From Chaenocephalus aceratus (taxonomy: Eukaryota > Chordata > Actinopteri > Perciformes > Channichthyidae): a DNA stretch of 64,000 bases. Location of the stretch: NCBI GenBank assembly GCA_023974075.1, contig CM043792.1, forward strand, positions 19,910,824-19,974,823, read 5' to 3'. The first letter of the stretch is position 1, and each line of letters begins with the position of its first letter. The notes under the pieces are model-generated. The model searched no databases and was not told the origin of the DNA. It saw only the letters and a list, made by a program, of their open reading frames with translations. The position numbers and the translations under genes are program-made. Shown piece by piece: positions 51,801 through 63,884 of the stretch.

Positions 51801-54800
51801 TTTTCTACAGTTTTTTTAATGTCTTTCCAAAAAGCTTCGACCTTACTGCATTGCCACAAACAATGAAATAGAGTCCCCCTTTCATCCATACATTTTATAC
51901 ACACAGTGGGGCAAAAAAGTATTTAGTCAGCCACCAATTGTGCAAGTTCTCCCACTTAAAAAGATGAGGCCTGTTATTTTCATCCTAGGTATACCTCAAC
52001 TATGAGAGACAAAATGAGAAAATAAAAAAAAAAATCCAGAAAATCACATTGTCTGATTTTTAATGAATTGATTTGCAAATTATGGTGGAAAATTTGGTCA
52101 ATAACAAAAGTTCATCTCAATACTTTGTTATATACCCTTTGTTGGCAATGACAGAGGTCAAACGTTTTCTGTAAGTCTTCACAAGGTTTTCACACACTGT
52201 TGTTGGTATTTTGGCCCATTCCTCCATGCAGATCTCCTCTAGAGCAGTGATGTTTTGGGGCTGTCGCTGGGCAACACAGACTTTCAACTCCCTCCAAAGA
52301 TTTTCTATGGGGTTGAGATCTGGAGACTGGCTAGGCCACTCCGGGACCTTGAAATGCTTCTTACGAAGCCACTCCTTCGTTGCCCGGGCGGTGTGTTTGG
52401 GATCATTGTCATGCTGAAAGACCCAGCCACGTTTCATCTTCAATGCCCTTGCTGATGGAAGGAGGTTGTCACTCAAAATCTCCCGATACATGGCCCCATT
52501 CATTCTTTCCTTTACACGGATCAGTCGTCCTGGTCCCTTTGCAGAAAAACAGCCCCAAAGCATGATGTTTCCACCCCCATGTTTCACAGTAGGTATGGTG
52601 TTCTTTGGATGCAACTCAGCATTCTTTCTCCTCCAAACACGTCTAGTTAAGTTTTTACCAAAAAGTTATATTTTGGTTTCATCTGACCATATGACATTCT
52701 CCCAATCCTCTTCTGGATCATCTGAGGCTGCGGCCACACGAGGACGAATTCGGTCGTTTGCGTTACTGTTTAGTGTCATATAGACCGTTCGGCCACACGA
52801 GGACGACCGAATACGGCACTAAACGACTGAGGAAACGATAACGGGTCCCAAGGTGGATAGAAAGGCATACGCAACTCTCTGGGGGGTCAAACGGCTCCGT
52901 GTGTACACCCTATCCGAACATTTTCAGATCACTGATAGTGATTGCGCAATAGCCCCACCTCTTCTGCTCACCTCCGCTTACCCCGCGCCATTGCTGAAGT
53001 GTTTCGCCACCAACAACAACAACAATGGCGGATCGCAGAGTTGCTATCGTGCTCCGGACGCTATTGACCATGCTACAGTTGTTTGTGCAACATCTACAGC
53101 AATAATGATGAGGCAATAGCCCCGCCTCTCCCCACCTCTGCTGCTCACTCCCGCGTCAAAGTAAACTGCACCCTGAATTCAGATTATTTATCTTTCTATC
53201 TATCTATGCTATCTATGCTCTCTAGCAAACTTCAGACGGGCCTGGACATGTACTGGCTTAAGCAGGGGGACACGTCTGGCACTGCAGGATTTGAGTCCCT
53301 GGCGGCGTAGTGTGTTACTGATATGGTAGCCTTTGCTACTTTGGTCCCAGCTCTCTGCAGGTCATTGACTAGGTCCCCCCGTGTGGTTCTGAGATTTTTG
53401 CTCACCGTTCTTGTGATCATTTTGACACCACGGGGTGAGATCTTGCGTGGAGCCCCAGATCGAGGGAGATTATCAGTGGTCTTGTATGTCTTCCATTTTC
53501 TAATAATTGCTCCCATAGTTGATTTCTTCACACCAAGCTGCTTACCTATTGCAGATTCAGTCTTCCCAGCCTGGTGCAGGTCTACAATTTTGTGTCTGGT
53601 GTCCTTTGACAGCTCTTTGGTCTTGGCCATAGTGGAGTTTGGAGTGTGACTGTTTGAGGTTGTGGACAGGTGTCTTTTATACTGATAACGAGTTCAAAGA
53701 GGTGCCATTAATACAGTTAACAAGTGAAGGACAGAGGAGGCTCTTAAAGAAGAAGTTACAGGTCTGTGAGAGCCAGACATCGTGTTTGTTTGTAGGTGAC
53801 CAAATACTTATTTTACAGAGGAATTGACCAATTAATTCATTAAAAATCCTACAATGTGATTTCCTGGATTCTTTCCCCCCATTCTGTCTCTCATAGTTGA
53901 AGTGTACCTAGGATGAAAATTACAGGCCTCTCATCTTTTTAAGTGGGAGAACTTGCACAATTGGTGGCTGACTAAATACTGTTTTGCCCCACTGTAGATC
54001 TGGAATATTACTATTATATTTATGTAATTTGGCTGGTGTGATATATGTTCTCATTATCCATCTGTATTGTAACACTTTTAATCTTGTTTTGACTGATTGG
54101 GATTGAGCCTTCTTGCATATTGATTCCCAGTCCTCTGAGGAGATCTCTGGTCCCAGATCTTTACTCCATGCATTTCGTTTATCTTCTGGATCTCTTGTGA
54201 ATTGGACAATATTAAATCGTATAGCTCTGATATAGCAACTTTGCTTAGGCTGTCCTTAGCCATAATTGTCTCTAATTCAGATGTTAAGGGTTTGGTTATA
54301 ATACCATTCTGACTTGTTCTTATGAAACTTCTTAGTTGGAGAAATGTAAAAATATATTTTTGATCTATGTTATACTTACGTTTAATTTGTTCAAATTACA
54401 TCATGCTATCCGAGTTGGGCAAATACAGGTCCTGAATGTGTACTAGTCCCTTAGATTTCCATGTTCTAAATACAACATCCGCTCTCCCTGGAGTAAAGTG
54501 TTGGTTTCCCCATATCGGACTGTACTGAGACAATGTATTAGTTGCTTTAAGACATTTTATCACATCAGACCACACCTTGATCATATTTTTGACAATTGGA
54601 TTATTAGTTATTTTCATCAAAGTATCTGAGCATAGGTAGAGGGGTAAAGGCAAACTTAAGCTCTCGGATTCCATTTCTTTCCATTGTGGAATATCCTTCT
54701 TTGCAAAATAAAACGTAATGCTCCTTAGTTGTGCTGCCCAATAATACCAGGTTATATTTGGAATTATCAACCCCCACTTATTATCTGGCAAGTATAGCAG

Positions 54801-57205
54801 GGACATGCGCACTCTGGCTTGTTTATTTCCCCAAATAAATTCTGTGAATAATCTTCTAACTTTCTGAAAAAAGTCGTTAAGTGGAAGTAAAGGAATATTT
54901 TTGGGCTTTTAGTGACAATCATGTATTGCCTTACAATTATATGTAAAAAAAAAAAAAAAAAAAAAGTCTAAAGATGATATTTGGCCTCAAATCATCTGAG
55001 GCCGGGCGCGCCCTCTGCGATCTTTGGCGCCCCCCAGGTTGGGAACCACTGCTCTAGTGAGTGGCCCAGCCCTTCGTATATCTTTCTGTATGTGGCCCTC
55101 GGTGAAAAAAGTTTGGACACCCCTGACCTATAAATCTATTGTGTCTTATTATTTAATATCCCCAGCTTGTTACAATTAATGTGTTATATTATATTGCACT
55201 CACCTTCATTGAAGCCTCCTCCAGTTTCTCGAGCCTCTCTTGTTGTGGTATGGATGCACTTATGCTCCTGGACAAAACTACAATAAACATATACATAGGG
55301 AACACAAATCAAATCATGTGACCATATGTTTCCTGATTACAAAGCACTAGTAAGCTTTTCATTTGTTTAAACAACTTCAGACATCTCACCCTGATATGGG
55401 TGAGGGAGGGCTGGGAGAGAGCGTCGGGTTATGGTTGCTCTCCTCCAGGATTTCCTCCGTGCTGTGGGACCCGAAGGTCCCTCTGTGACTTCTGTCTGCC
55501 TTTTTAGTTTGTCCATCTCTGACTGGCCTTCCCCAGCGTCTGGCGTCGATGTGGTGGGGGCAATGGTACGGCGAGATTTGTTTGGGGGAACTGTGCTGGG
55601 GCTTGTGGACGAGCGTTTATTCGATGTTGATGTCAGCGAGTTGTCCTTGTAAGATTAAACAAATAGTAAAGTACCATTAACAGACACTATATATTATAGC
55701 CAGTGGTGTGAGGTAACTAAGTACTGTTACTCAAGTCCTGTACTCAGACCCGGCGCCAGAACAAATCTACAGAAAGGGCATATGATTTTCATGGGAGGGC
55801 ACACAAAACCGGCATGTGCCGCGGCCAGTGTCGACGCTAGAGATTTTCTTTTGGGGGTGCTGTGGGGTAGCTTGACGTTTCATAGAGGGTGCTCAAACAT
55901 GTAGGGTTTCCCATTAATGTACGCGCTACAGTTGAATGTTCAACTGCAACACTCCCCACACGCACAGTGTACCCGTGACTGTTACAATGAAGGCTCGATA
56001 ATCAGCTCACAGCATATACGTGTAAGCAAGGGTAAAGTGCTATTTTTTTTTTAAGTGGGGGGCAGACCTAACCTACTCTCGGGGGGTCTGGGGGCATGCT
56101 CCCCAGAGAAGATTTTTTTTTTAAATATTGAAGTTAAAAGCATCAATCTGGTGCACTTTGAGAGCAAAATGAAGCGATCTATGATACATCTCTCAACAAC
56201 ACCCATATGAAACAGAACTATAAACAGATTTACTATTTCTTTATGGATATTTTACAAATCACTCCCATTTTAAACTGTATTCTTGTTTTACTATTATATA
56301 GTATTTCATACCTGTTTTTCATTTATTACTCTTATATTACTATCCGACATCACAATGTCAGATGGCCCTCCCACGACGCCGGATCTGCTTGTACTTGAGT
56401 ACACTTTTGAAGGAATTGTACTTTACTTGAGTATTTCAATGTTTCTACTTCTACCCAACTACAATTCAGAGGTAACAAGTGTACTTTTACTCCACTACAT
56501 TTATTTAATACCAATCAGTTACGTTGCAGATTCTGATTAATGATATGAAATATAACCAACACTTCAATAAGACTTTAAACTTTGTAAATCCACAAGCTAC
56601 CCTGCAGCATGCAATGTAAATAAAACGGGTTCCATCTTAACCAGCTGTAATAAACATATCGATTAATGAATTAACATATACTATATATTTTTGAATGCAG
56701 GACTTTTACTTGAAACTGTGTATTCCTACACTATGGTATTTCTACCTTGAGTTAAGTACAAGATCTAAAACATCTTGATATAATGCCCGTGATATAATAT
56801 ATATATATATATATATCACGCTCAGCGCGTGGATATAGAATTAGCTCAAGCGATGTCCGTTTACGTTAGATTAAATGGTAGTTAAAATGCCTTACCTCAT
56901 CTGGAAAATCACCAGCAACGGCGACAGTGCAGCAACTGTAAAAACACATTTTCAATGTATAAACCAACGTTAATGGAAAAAAAAACTGTAATTCTAATCC
57001 TAAAATATAAAATGTTGCTAATGTTACTTCGGCGTTTCACAACGATAACGTACATTTTATTTAGCTTTTTAACGAAGACAGCGATGACCCATCAGTACAT
57101 GTTTTGGATACACAATACTTTAGATCTTAAATTGTTTGTCTCAAGTGTAAAAGTAAATAACATTACAAACCTTTCTTGTGCAGCTCCAGTATGTTTTTCC
57201 GCCAT
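48802..57205 (-). CDS. dsn1: dsn1, MIS12 kinetochore complex subunit, eleven coding exons
   Basis: DSN1 is one of four subunits of the MIS12 complex, linking CENP-C at the centromere to NDC80 and KNL1. Exons on the minus strand, 5' to 3': 57171-57205, 56896-56935, 55390-55645, 55204-55277, 50689-50761, 50496-50583, 50324-50374, 50117-50188, 49861-50008, 48974-49061 and 48802-48884. All phases fit, giving about 335 residues (human 356). Seen: a basic patch with [15 protein letters not shown], matching the region where Aurora B phosphorylates two serines of human DSN1 (here about Ser91 and Ser101); [20 protein letters not shown], equivalent to human LSRSIS; a long predicted helix ([20 protein letters not shown]); SKPDYNALL, matching human TKPDYQKIL; and a C-terminal helical stretch. 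Exon 9 uses donor GTAGGT at 49860; the alternative two bases downstream would break the frame. Intron 4 (50762-55203) holds the transposon nest. Confidence 0.9.
52117..53630 (-). pseudogene. Tc1-type DDE transposase, broken
   Basis: The N-terminal half (53223-53630; [39 protein letters not shown]) carries the paired HTH domain. The C-terminal half (52117-52722) has the catalytic acids in [15 protein letters not shown] and [10 protein letters not shown]. About 490 bases of foreign DNA split the gene between LKFARE and DDPEEDWEN, and an in-frame stop follows DETKI. It is therefore inactive. Confidence 0.9.
52724..53212. mobile_element. unidentified insertion inside the Tc1 transposase
   Basis: Non-Tc1 DNA of about 490 bp. 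GGCCACACGAGGACGA occurs twice near its left edge (about 52732 and 52791). A pair of GCAATAGCCCC-CCTCT segments (about 52946 and 53114) follows, and the right edge is a degenerate TCTATCTATC run. The ends are estimated from where Tc1 coding resumes. Confidence 0.65.
55701..56775 (+). mobile_element. CAGTGGTG-type dispersed element, split by a later insertion
   Basis: Starts CAGTGGTGTGAGGTAACTAA and continues after the interruption with CTTGTACTTGAGTACACTTT and TTACTCCACTACATTTATTT, a widespread fish repeat rich in GTACTTNAGTA. The right end is decayed around 56775. Confidence 0.7.
55745..56387. mobile_element. hAT-like insertion nested in the CAGTGGTG-type element
   Basis: Ends CAGACCCGGCGCC (left) and, reversed, CAGATCCGGCGTC (right). 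Flanking octamers CCTGTACT (55737-55744) and CTTGTACT (56388-56395) differ by one base. It contains the shared 300-bp repeat also present at 33546-33830. No transposase. Confidence 0.75.
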
Positions 57206-58830
57206 TTTTTCTTTCAAATAGTTTACTGATCGCGCGTCCAAGAAGCCAAGCCCCTCTTATAACACAAGCACCATGGGAAATGTAGTGTGAATTAACTCAA
57301 GCGACTACAAACAAAATGCCGAGGTAAAGGTGGGAGCTGCAGTCGTTGAATACTTTAAAAACGGTAGAATTTAATGACAATATATGGAGGTCCGATTATT
57401 GTGATACATTGACGATTTTCACACCACCGTAAAGGCTTCAAATGCCAGGGGTTTTAATGCCCCACCAAAAGGGGAAAAAGCGCCTATGGTTATGGCATTT
57501 ATATGAAGTATTAGGTAATAATTATTATTATGATAATCATCACACCTGGTCATTTATAGTCCATGTAAAATTTCTTTTATTGCTTTTTGGATCTTTGAAA
57601 GTTTTTAAACTTCTAATTATGATAAACCCTCCAATACTATAACCTTATTTTGACATGGAAGGTATTGAAAATAATCTTGACTTTTTCAATAAAAAAACTG
57701 CTAAATTAGAAAACACACTTTAACCCCCGCCCAAAAAGAGGTGTGGCCTTATCGTCTAGTGTAGTAATACAATGCTGCATATATTTGGAGTAATTGGGTC
57801 CCATCAGAAGAAAGCTATTGAAATTAAATGAGACTTGCAAGAGAAACTGTAACATTTTCATTATCATAGAAAAGACCTGAAATCCCCCCCAAAAAAGAAG
57901 TTTGTCCTTTTTGTCCAGTTATGGTATAACTCCACATTTGCATTTATTTGCAATAATTAGGCCACATATGTCTGTATGCATGAGTTTTCAATCAATAAAA
58001 AACATGCAGTTGGATTGGATTTCTATTCAGATATTTGTAGGGGGGGAAAGTGATTTGTTTGTTTATCAAAGATAAATATCAAACAGTTATCAATGTCTAA
58101 TCTCCTGAGATTGGCATGTTAGCGAGTTAAGATCAGTTTGCAAGTTAACACCAAAGGTACAAGATTGTCTTCCATCAACTGATTCTGATGGCACAATTGT
58201 CTTTGTCCCGAGTCATGTGTCATATGATGATACAAGGTTTAATAAGAACTGCCCTCTTTGTTCAGTTACACTATATTCTCATACTAGGATTATTCTTTAC
58301 TTACCAATTTATAAGAACAGGATAGTTCATGAACAGCATGCTCATCCCCTCCAAGTGAAGACACACATCAGTTTTTGTACCCAACAAAACATTTGACAGA
58401 CTTCAACATTTGTATCTGTAAGTCTTTATAAGTCTGTTAGAGATGTTTTGCACTTTTTACAAAATCAAAGAGAGTATTCAAAAGAATCAAAAACACTTTT
58501 GCAGTTCTCTGGGAGAATGCCCCATTGTGTGCCTGTACTCTTCACTCTGGATGGCACACAGTCTCGCGCTCTCGCACTCCACTCAATACTGCTGTCTTCA
58601 TGGCCTTGTGTAGCAGCAGGGAGGAACAGAGGAAGAAAGAGAGAGAAATGTAGAAAAGAGTTATAAAGAAATGAGAGAATTGGAAGAAGGGAGGGATACA
58701 CAGAGTGTACAGTACTGCAGGCCATGACTGTCTCAGCTGTCTTGTATCACAACAGCTCTTATCCTCCTGCTCCAGAGTCTTCTCTCCCTTTACAGTTTAG
58801 TTGGTAAGGGTAACGGTAGCTTTTGGCACT
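57206..58830. other. intergenic between atp13a1 and dsn1
   Basis: Holds the dsn1 promoter side (57206-57300, moderately GC-rich, CCATGGGAAATGTAGT-like motif) and the atp13a1 3' UTR at the right. The part 57440-57970 contains diverged direct repeats of about 80 bases. No gene seen. Confidence 0.4.
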
Positions 58831-61800
58831 TCAAGAAGGCAGCCTGAGAGATCCTTTGCCCAGCAGGAACTGCAGGATACGATCCACCAGCAGAGCGGCG
58901 ACAAAGTCCACTACCAGAACCTGGGCAATGATGAACTTGAACTGCAAAGAAGTAAACAGGAAGAAGGTTACCTCATGAAGAACATCATCATTAGGAGGCA
59001 ACTTTAACATAACGGTTGATGGTTAATCATTTTCCACTCACCTCAGTTGGTATATCTACAAGAGAAAACTGTTCGTTGAATTCGGGTGAGGAACCAGAAA
59101 GAAGTCCCACAATCGCTAATCCTGACAGAGCGATACTCCATAGCAGTGGTCGATTCTCGGTGAGAGACTCCATGAAGGGATGACCCTTACAAACACAACA
59201 AGAAATGCCATGAGTTTACATAAAAGAATGTAGTGACAGTAAATACCAATTGTATTAAGAATAAGTACCTTGTAGTTAATGGCAAACGTGGCCATCTGCA
59301 TGGCCATCGACATTATGTACACGGTGCTGTTGATTAGACTAGGTTCAAACTCTTTATATATATCTGCAAACCGCTCCGATCTGCGGGGAAAAAAAGGTCA
59401 AGGGAAATGTCATTATCATTTATAAATGTCATGTGACTATTGTAAATATTTAACTGCCGTTTCTCTGTCTTAGTTGGGTTTACCTCGGAGGACTTCTGCT
59501 TTGTGCCTCTTTGTAGAGAAACACCAGACTACAGAAGTGAACAGCAAACTGCAGCAGCACAGTCAACACCGTATAAAGATTAAAGATGTTTGGTAAGGGC
59601 CGCTCTCGAGACAACGTTTTCAGTGGCTATATAAACAGAGGGGGGTAAAGGAACATTCAGTAAAGACACAATAACTTGCTTGAATAACAATCAGTCCCAA
59701 GTATGTAGAGCCTGTATTTTCCAACATAAATTCTCACCTTCGATCTAGAGATGAAGAGGAAGCATCCGGCTAAGAGCAGGCCCTGCAGTGTTGCCTGGAA
59801 ATCGCTAAACTTGACCCCCTCGAGGTAGAGTACAGACTGGCTGTAGGCCAGCACCAGGGCGTTCAGAGCGAGGATCTTAAACATCTGGAGTGTTGTTACC
59901 AGAGTGCAACGACCTTGCTTTATTACATGGCAGACTGGGAATACAAACAAACAAACATTCAGATGTGGGGACCATAACATGCACCGATTTTTGCAAACTG
60001 AAATCATAAATGTATGTTACTTACTGCACTGTATGGATGAGAGTTTGGAGGTGAAGGGGGCAGCAATGGAAGCATCACCTAGCTTCACTACTTGTATCTG
60101 ATCCTCTTCAAGTTCCCGTAAGACTTGACTGATCCTCTCCTGTTAGTGAATAAATCCCTGATGTTAAGACCAGTGAACTACACATTTTGAACAGACACAT
60201 TTATTCTCTTTTTTAAGCTATATGTTTATTTGGTAATGTTGGTAACTAGGGAGGAAGCCACCATGCTGCATTCAGTGGTACAATAAATCCGTTAGTAATT
60301 GGTAGACTATTCAGGAAGAAGGCCCTTTTTGACCTTTTGTGCTGCAAGCTGCTCTTCTCTCTGGGCCATGACCCTCTGCCGGGCTGCTCTGGAACTCAGC
60401 TTCCCTCCTGAGCTGACGGGTGGTAAAGGTCTGAGTTCTGCTGCGGGCTCCTTTTCTCTCCCCCGTTTCTTCCTTTCAGGCATTCGCTCAGGTGCATTCG
60501 CCAACAGAGCAACACCTGAGAAATCAAGGTCATCACTACATGTCGGGGCTCATATATAGGGACACAAATGCGTTCAGTCTTGGTGGTTGATAAATCTTAC
60601 CTATGTGGGCATGTTTGAGAGCTCCAACATCATTTGTGCCATCACCACACATCAGGGTCACATAACCGAGCCCCTTAAGACTTGTGATGACAAATTCCTG
60701 AAACAGAACAGGAGGTTATTATAGCTCATGACTAACAAAAGACCCTTAATGTTCACCCTTTGATACTGTTGTACAGTACATTGAATCTGACATACATTCC
60801 AAAATGACAATTATATATAACAACCCCCAGTCACACAAAATGAGTGGTGTCAACTAGTTCAAATACATGTATGTTGCTGTTGTATTGTAGAATAACATCC
60901 GTCTACATCTCAAAGTATTTTTGTATAAACAGCCTTCGATTCTAACAAAAAACACACTAGTGATGTTTGAGATGGCTAAACTTGGTCTGCTATCTCACTC
61001 TATTGTGGTAGTGGTTTGTAAACCTCCATGTAATGTACATTTTTGGGACCTACCTTCTGTTTTGGACTGACACGGGCAAACACTTGAACGTAAGGCAAGA
61101 GGCTATTGAGTAGTTTGGTGTCACAGCTCAGTCTGGTGAGCCCCTCCCCTGTTACACACAAGTCAAACTGACTCACGAAGGCAGAAATGGAGGGAGGGGG
61201 CAGTGGTACACACACACTGCCATCAATGGACTCCCAAAGCCACGCACCTGGAAATAAACATTAGAGGTACATTATTCTGTACTGTTGTTGGCTGAAACAC
61301 CCATTAATATATATCCTTTATTTAACCAGGTAAAAAACTCATTGAGATTAAAATCTCTCTTCCAAGAGTGACCTGGCCAAGAAGGGCAGCATGTACAAAG
61401 TTACAACATATAAAACACAGACATGAAAGGCAGACAAATACAGCTGTAAAACACAAATAAAATGGCACATTAGCCAGTCAATATGCGAAGTAAAACAAAC
61501 TATTAAAATCATTCAAAAACTGGCAACATTTAAAACGATTTCAGGATATACGAGCACTCACATCGACCAATGGTGTCATGTTCTCTGTCCTTTAAGATGG
61601 ACCTGAATTCCCCCATAGTGACTAAATCTGAGAGTTTCAGCTCCTTCTGTACATTGTTCCAAGCTGTGGGGGCAGCATATCTAAAAGCTGTTTTTCCCAG
61701 TTTTGTTCTCACTGTAGGAACCATCATCTGAATAAAATCTTGGGAGCGCAGGCCATATGGACTTTCTCTTCGACACATATATGTGCAAATGTAAGAGGGA

Positions 61801-63884
61801 ACCAACCCAAGCAGAGATTTATAAATAAAACCCAACCAATGGGAAAGTCTGCGAGCAGACAAAGATGGCCAATTAGCAGCAGCATATAAAGTGCAATGGT
61901 GTACTCGATATCCACATCCAGTGATAAATCGTAAGGCACAATTGCATGGGGATTACCAAAAAAAAAAAAATGGTGATTCCCTTTAGATGCAACCTTTTAA
62001 ACAGACATTGTTCTCCACTAACTTACAGTAAAACATGTTATTCTGTAAAGTGATGACTTGTCTTACCCTGATCGGGGCTTTGCTGCAATACAAGTGTGTG
62101 TTCTTTCTGCATGAAGGCGAGCTCTCTTGCTACGTGGCACGCCGTAAGAGGGTTGTCGCCTGTGATCATCACCACCTGACAGCAAAGTCAAAGCAATTAT
62201 AAACCATGCTGTTGAAGAGTGTATGCAGAATGTTGTGTTGTCAGCTTATTTACATGATGAGATGCCTCCTGGATCTCTCTGATGACGGCCTTGCTGTCAC
62301 TCTTAAGCGGGCAGGACACAACCATGAACCCGGCAAAATGCAAGTCACACTCCAGAGCATCCCGACTCATCTCCCGGACCTATGAAACGCAAAAAGATCA
62401 GTCAAACCTGCTCGGACCAGACAGTCTCTGATAGTTTTAGAATAAAATCAAAATAAGAACCTGCTGATGACTGAGGTGTCCAATCTCTTTGTAACCCAAG
62501 GCCAGCACTCGAGCCCCTTCCCGAGACATTTCCTTGTGGACTTCGTCATAATTTGCTGGACTTTCTGAAAACTACAATAAAAGCCACATTAGAACACCAG
62601 TTGGTTAGCACACATGATTAGACTAGAGCATGTCTGTATTAGGGATATTTACCATTCCTCTGAGTGTCTCTGGCGCTCCCTTGACAGTTGAGATGTAGCA
62701 GAGTTCAGTGGAGCCGAGTTTCTCATAGGAGGCCAGGACTGACATCCTCTTCAGTGCACTGGCAAAGTGGAAACGCTGGTGGATCTTAAGTCCCTGAGTT
62801 TTGAAACCCCGAGAGAACACCTTCTCATCTGTTTAAATGGCAAGAGCAAATGAGACACGCATAGTGCTATTAAGAGCAAAGGTAACTCAACACGAACATC
62901 CAGATTTAAATGCAAGAACAGCTTCACTTTAAAGCCACATTAACCCACAAGCTGAGCAGTTTCATATCAATTAATTGCACTGTTACAGTTTTGTAAGACT
63001 TTGTAAACACATATTTTCATATAGTCAAGCTGTTGTTAAACACGACCCCCATTCACTTTGATCAATCAAGACTTTTTTTTACTTATTAAAAACGTAACTT
63101 GACGTTAAGATACTCTGGTCAAATTACGTCACCAAGTTAAACACAGCATAGCGGTTCGACAGAGCACAACAGCCGCTGCCGTGCACTGTGCGTTTAGTGG
63201 GGGATCCCAGTACCTTTAGTGAGGCTCCAGTCAGCGGCTGTCAGCATGGCCTTCTCCAGTGGATCTCCGACCAGCTGTCCATCATCCAGAGTGACCAGTG
63301 AGTGACAGGTGGCCACCACCCGATGCGTCTCAATTGGAATCTCAGATACGGGTATCACTTCTTTTCCTTCTCTGTAATAGACACAAAGTTATTACTCATT
63401 TACAAACACAAAGTATTTACAAACCTTAACCATAGCATGGTTTACTGCGTTTGTAATTCACAAGTTTTGATGAAGGAACAACAGTGGTTGGCATGTTTTA
63501 CCTGAGGCCTGCTACTCCTCGTACCACCAGGCTGTCACTGGTCAGTGTTCCTGTTTTGTCAAAACAGCAGATCTCCACCTTCCCTGCAAAGGGTATCCTG
63601 AAGGGCTCTGTACAGAAAACATCTAAGAAGGGGACAAGAGGATTTGAATCAAACTACTGCTGTAACAAGCTTTGTATTATAAGCTGCTTTGTCCAAGTCT
63701 TTGAATTGCTCTTTAACACATGCAGGATAGGAGCAAAGAGACATACACAGTTTAGCCAGGGCGATGAGAGACGTATTAACTGCCAAAGAGAGCTCTATGG
63801 GGAGCTCTGGTGGAACAACTGAAGTAAGGATCAGTGTGCACTCCAAAAACAGCTTGTAGCGGTTCCTGCTAGCATCCTTGGTCC
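58831..63884 (-). CDS. atp13a1: atp13a1, P5A-type ATPase, C-terminal two thirds
   Basis: ATP13A1 is an ER P5A ATPase that extracts mis-inserted transmembrane helices. Sixteen exons on the minus strand, 5' to 3': 63747-63884, 63502-63622, 63214-63371, 62653-62828, 62461-62571, 62254-62379, 62067-62175, 61054-61247, 60601-60697, 60334-60515, 60025-60139, 59738-59934, 59484-59626, 59269-59380, 59042-59185 and 58831-58941. All phases agree; about 744 codons, against 1204 residues in human. Seen: M4 signature PPELPIE, phosphorylation site [10 protein letters not shown], nucleotide-binding [16 protein letters not shown], hinge [14 protein letters not shown], then membrane segments M5-M10 (for example [20 protein letters not shown]). 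The protein ends [10 protein letters not shown]. The residue after KHA is His (KHAHIG) where many P-type ATPases have Asp. The upstream exons are outside the window. Identification is very secure. Confidence 0.96.
61314..61960 (-). mobile_element. non-LTR retrotransposon 3' fragment in an atp13a1 intron
   Basis: The minus-strand frame 61530-61862 resembles the C-terminus of fish LINE proteins ([20 protein letters not shown]). The left edge has TTTATTTAACCAGGTAAAAA and GAGTGACCTGGCCAAGAAGG, a common fish LINE 3' end. The right edge is an A-run at 61959-61971. It lies between the exons at 61054-61247 and 62067-62175. Confidence 0.75.

Larger units (their letters stand above)
51904..53994 (-). 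mobile_element. Tc1/mariner transposon
   Basis: Terminal repeats CAGTGGGGCAAAAAAGTATT (left) and the inverse ending TTTTGCCCCACTG (right, then TA). Inner inverted parts share CCACCAATTGTGCAAGTTCT. The transposase is on the minus strand. It sits inside the L1-like fragment. Confidence 0.92.
51200..54925 (-). mobile_element. L1-like non-LTR retrotransposon fragment, interrupted
   Basis: Minus-strand frames at 54396-54812 ([20 protein letters not shown]), 54078-54263 and about 51780-51900 ([16 protein letters not shown], near a KVEAFWKD segment) resemble the C-terminal part of L1 reverse-transcriptase proteins. Frames are broken by stops, and the element is split by the Tc1 insertion. Boundaries are approximate. 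Confidence 0.7.
51084..55125. mobile_element. hAT element enlarged by nested insertions
   Basis: Left end CAGGGGTGTACAAAC; right end GTTTGGACACCCCTG (inverse, one mismatch). Perfect 8-bp duplications ACCTATAA lie at 51076-51083 and 55126-55133. The subterminal text (ACGGCCCGCAG, GTGGCCCTCGG) is typical of Charlie-like hAT ends. Most of the 4 kb is later insertions. A second hAT-type right end (GGTTGGGAACCACTG, ending near 55053) lies just inside. Confidence 0.85.

Noticed and set aside
54940..54965. A-run as the poly(A) tail of the L1-like fragment
   Set aside because: It lies at the 5' side of the minus-oriented fragment, so it cannot be its 3' tail.
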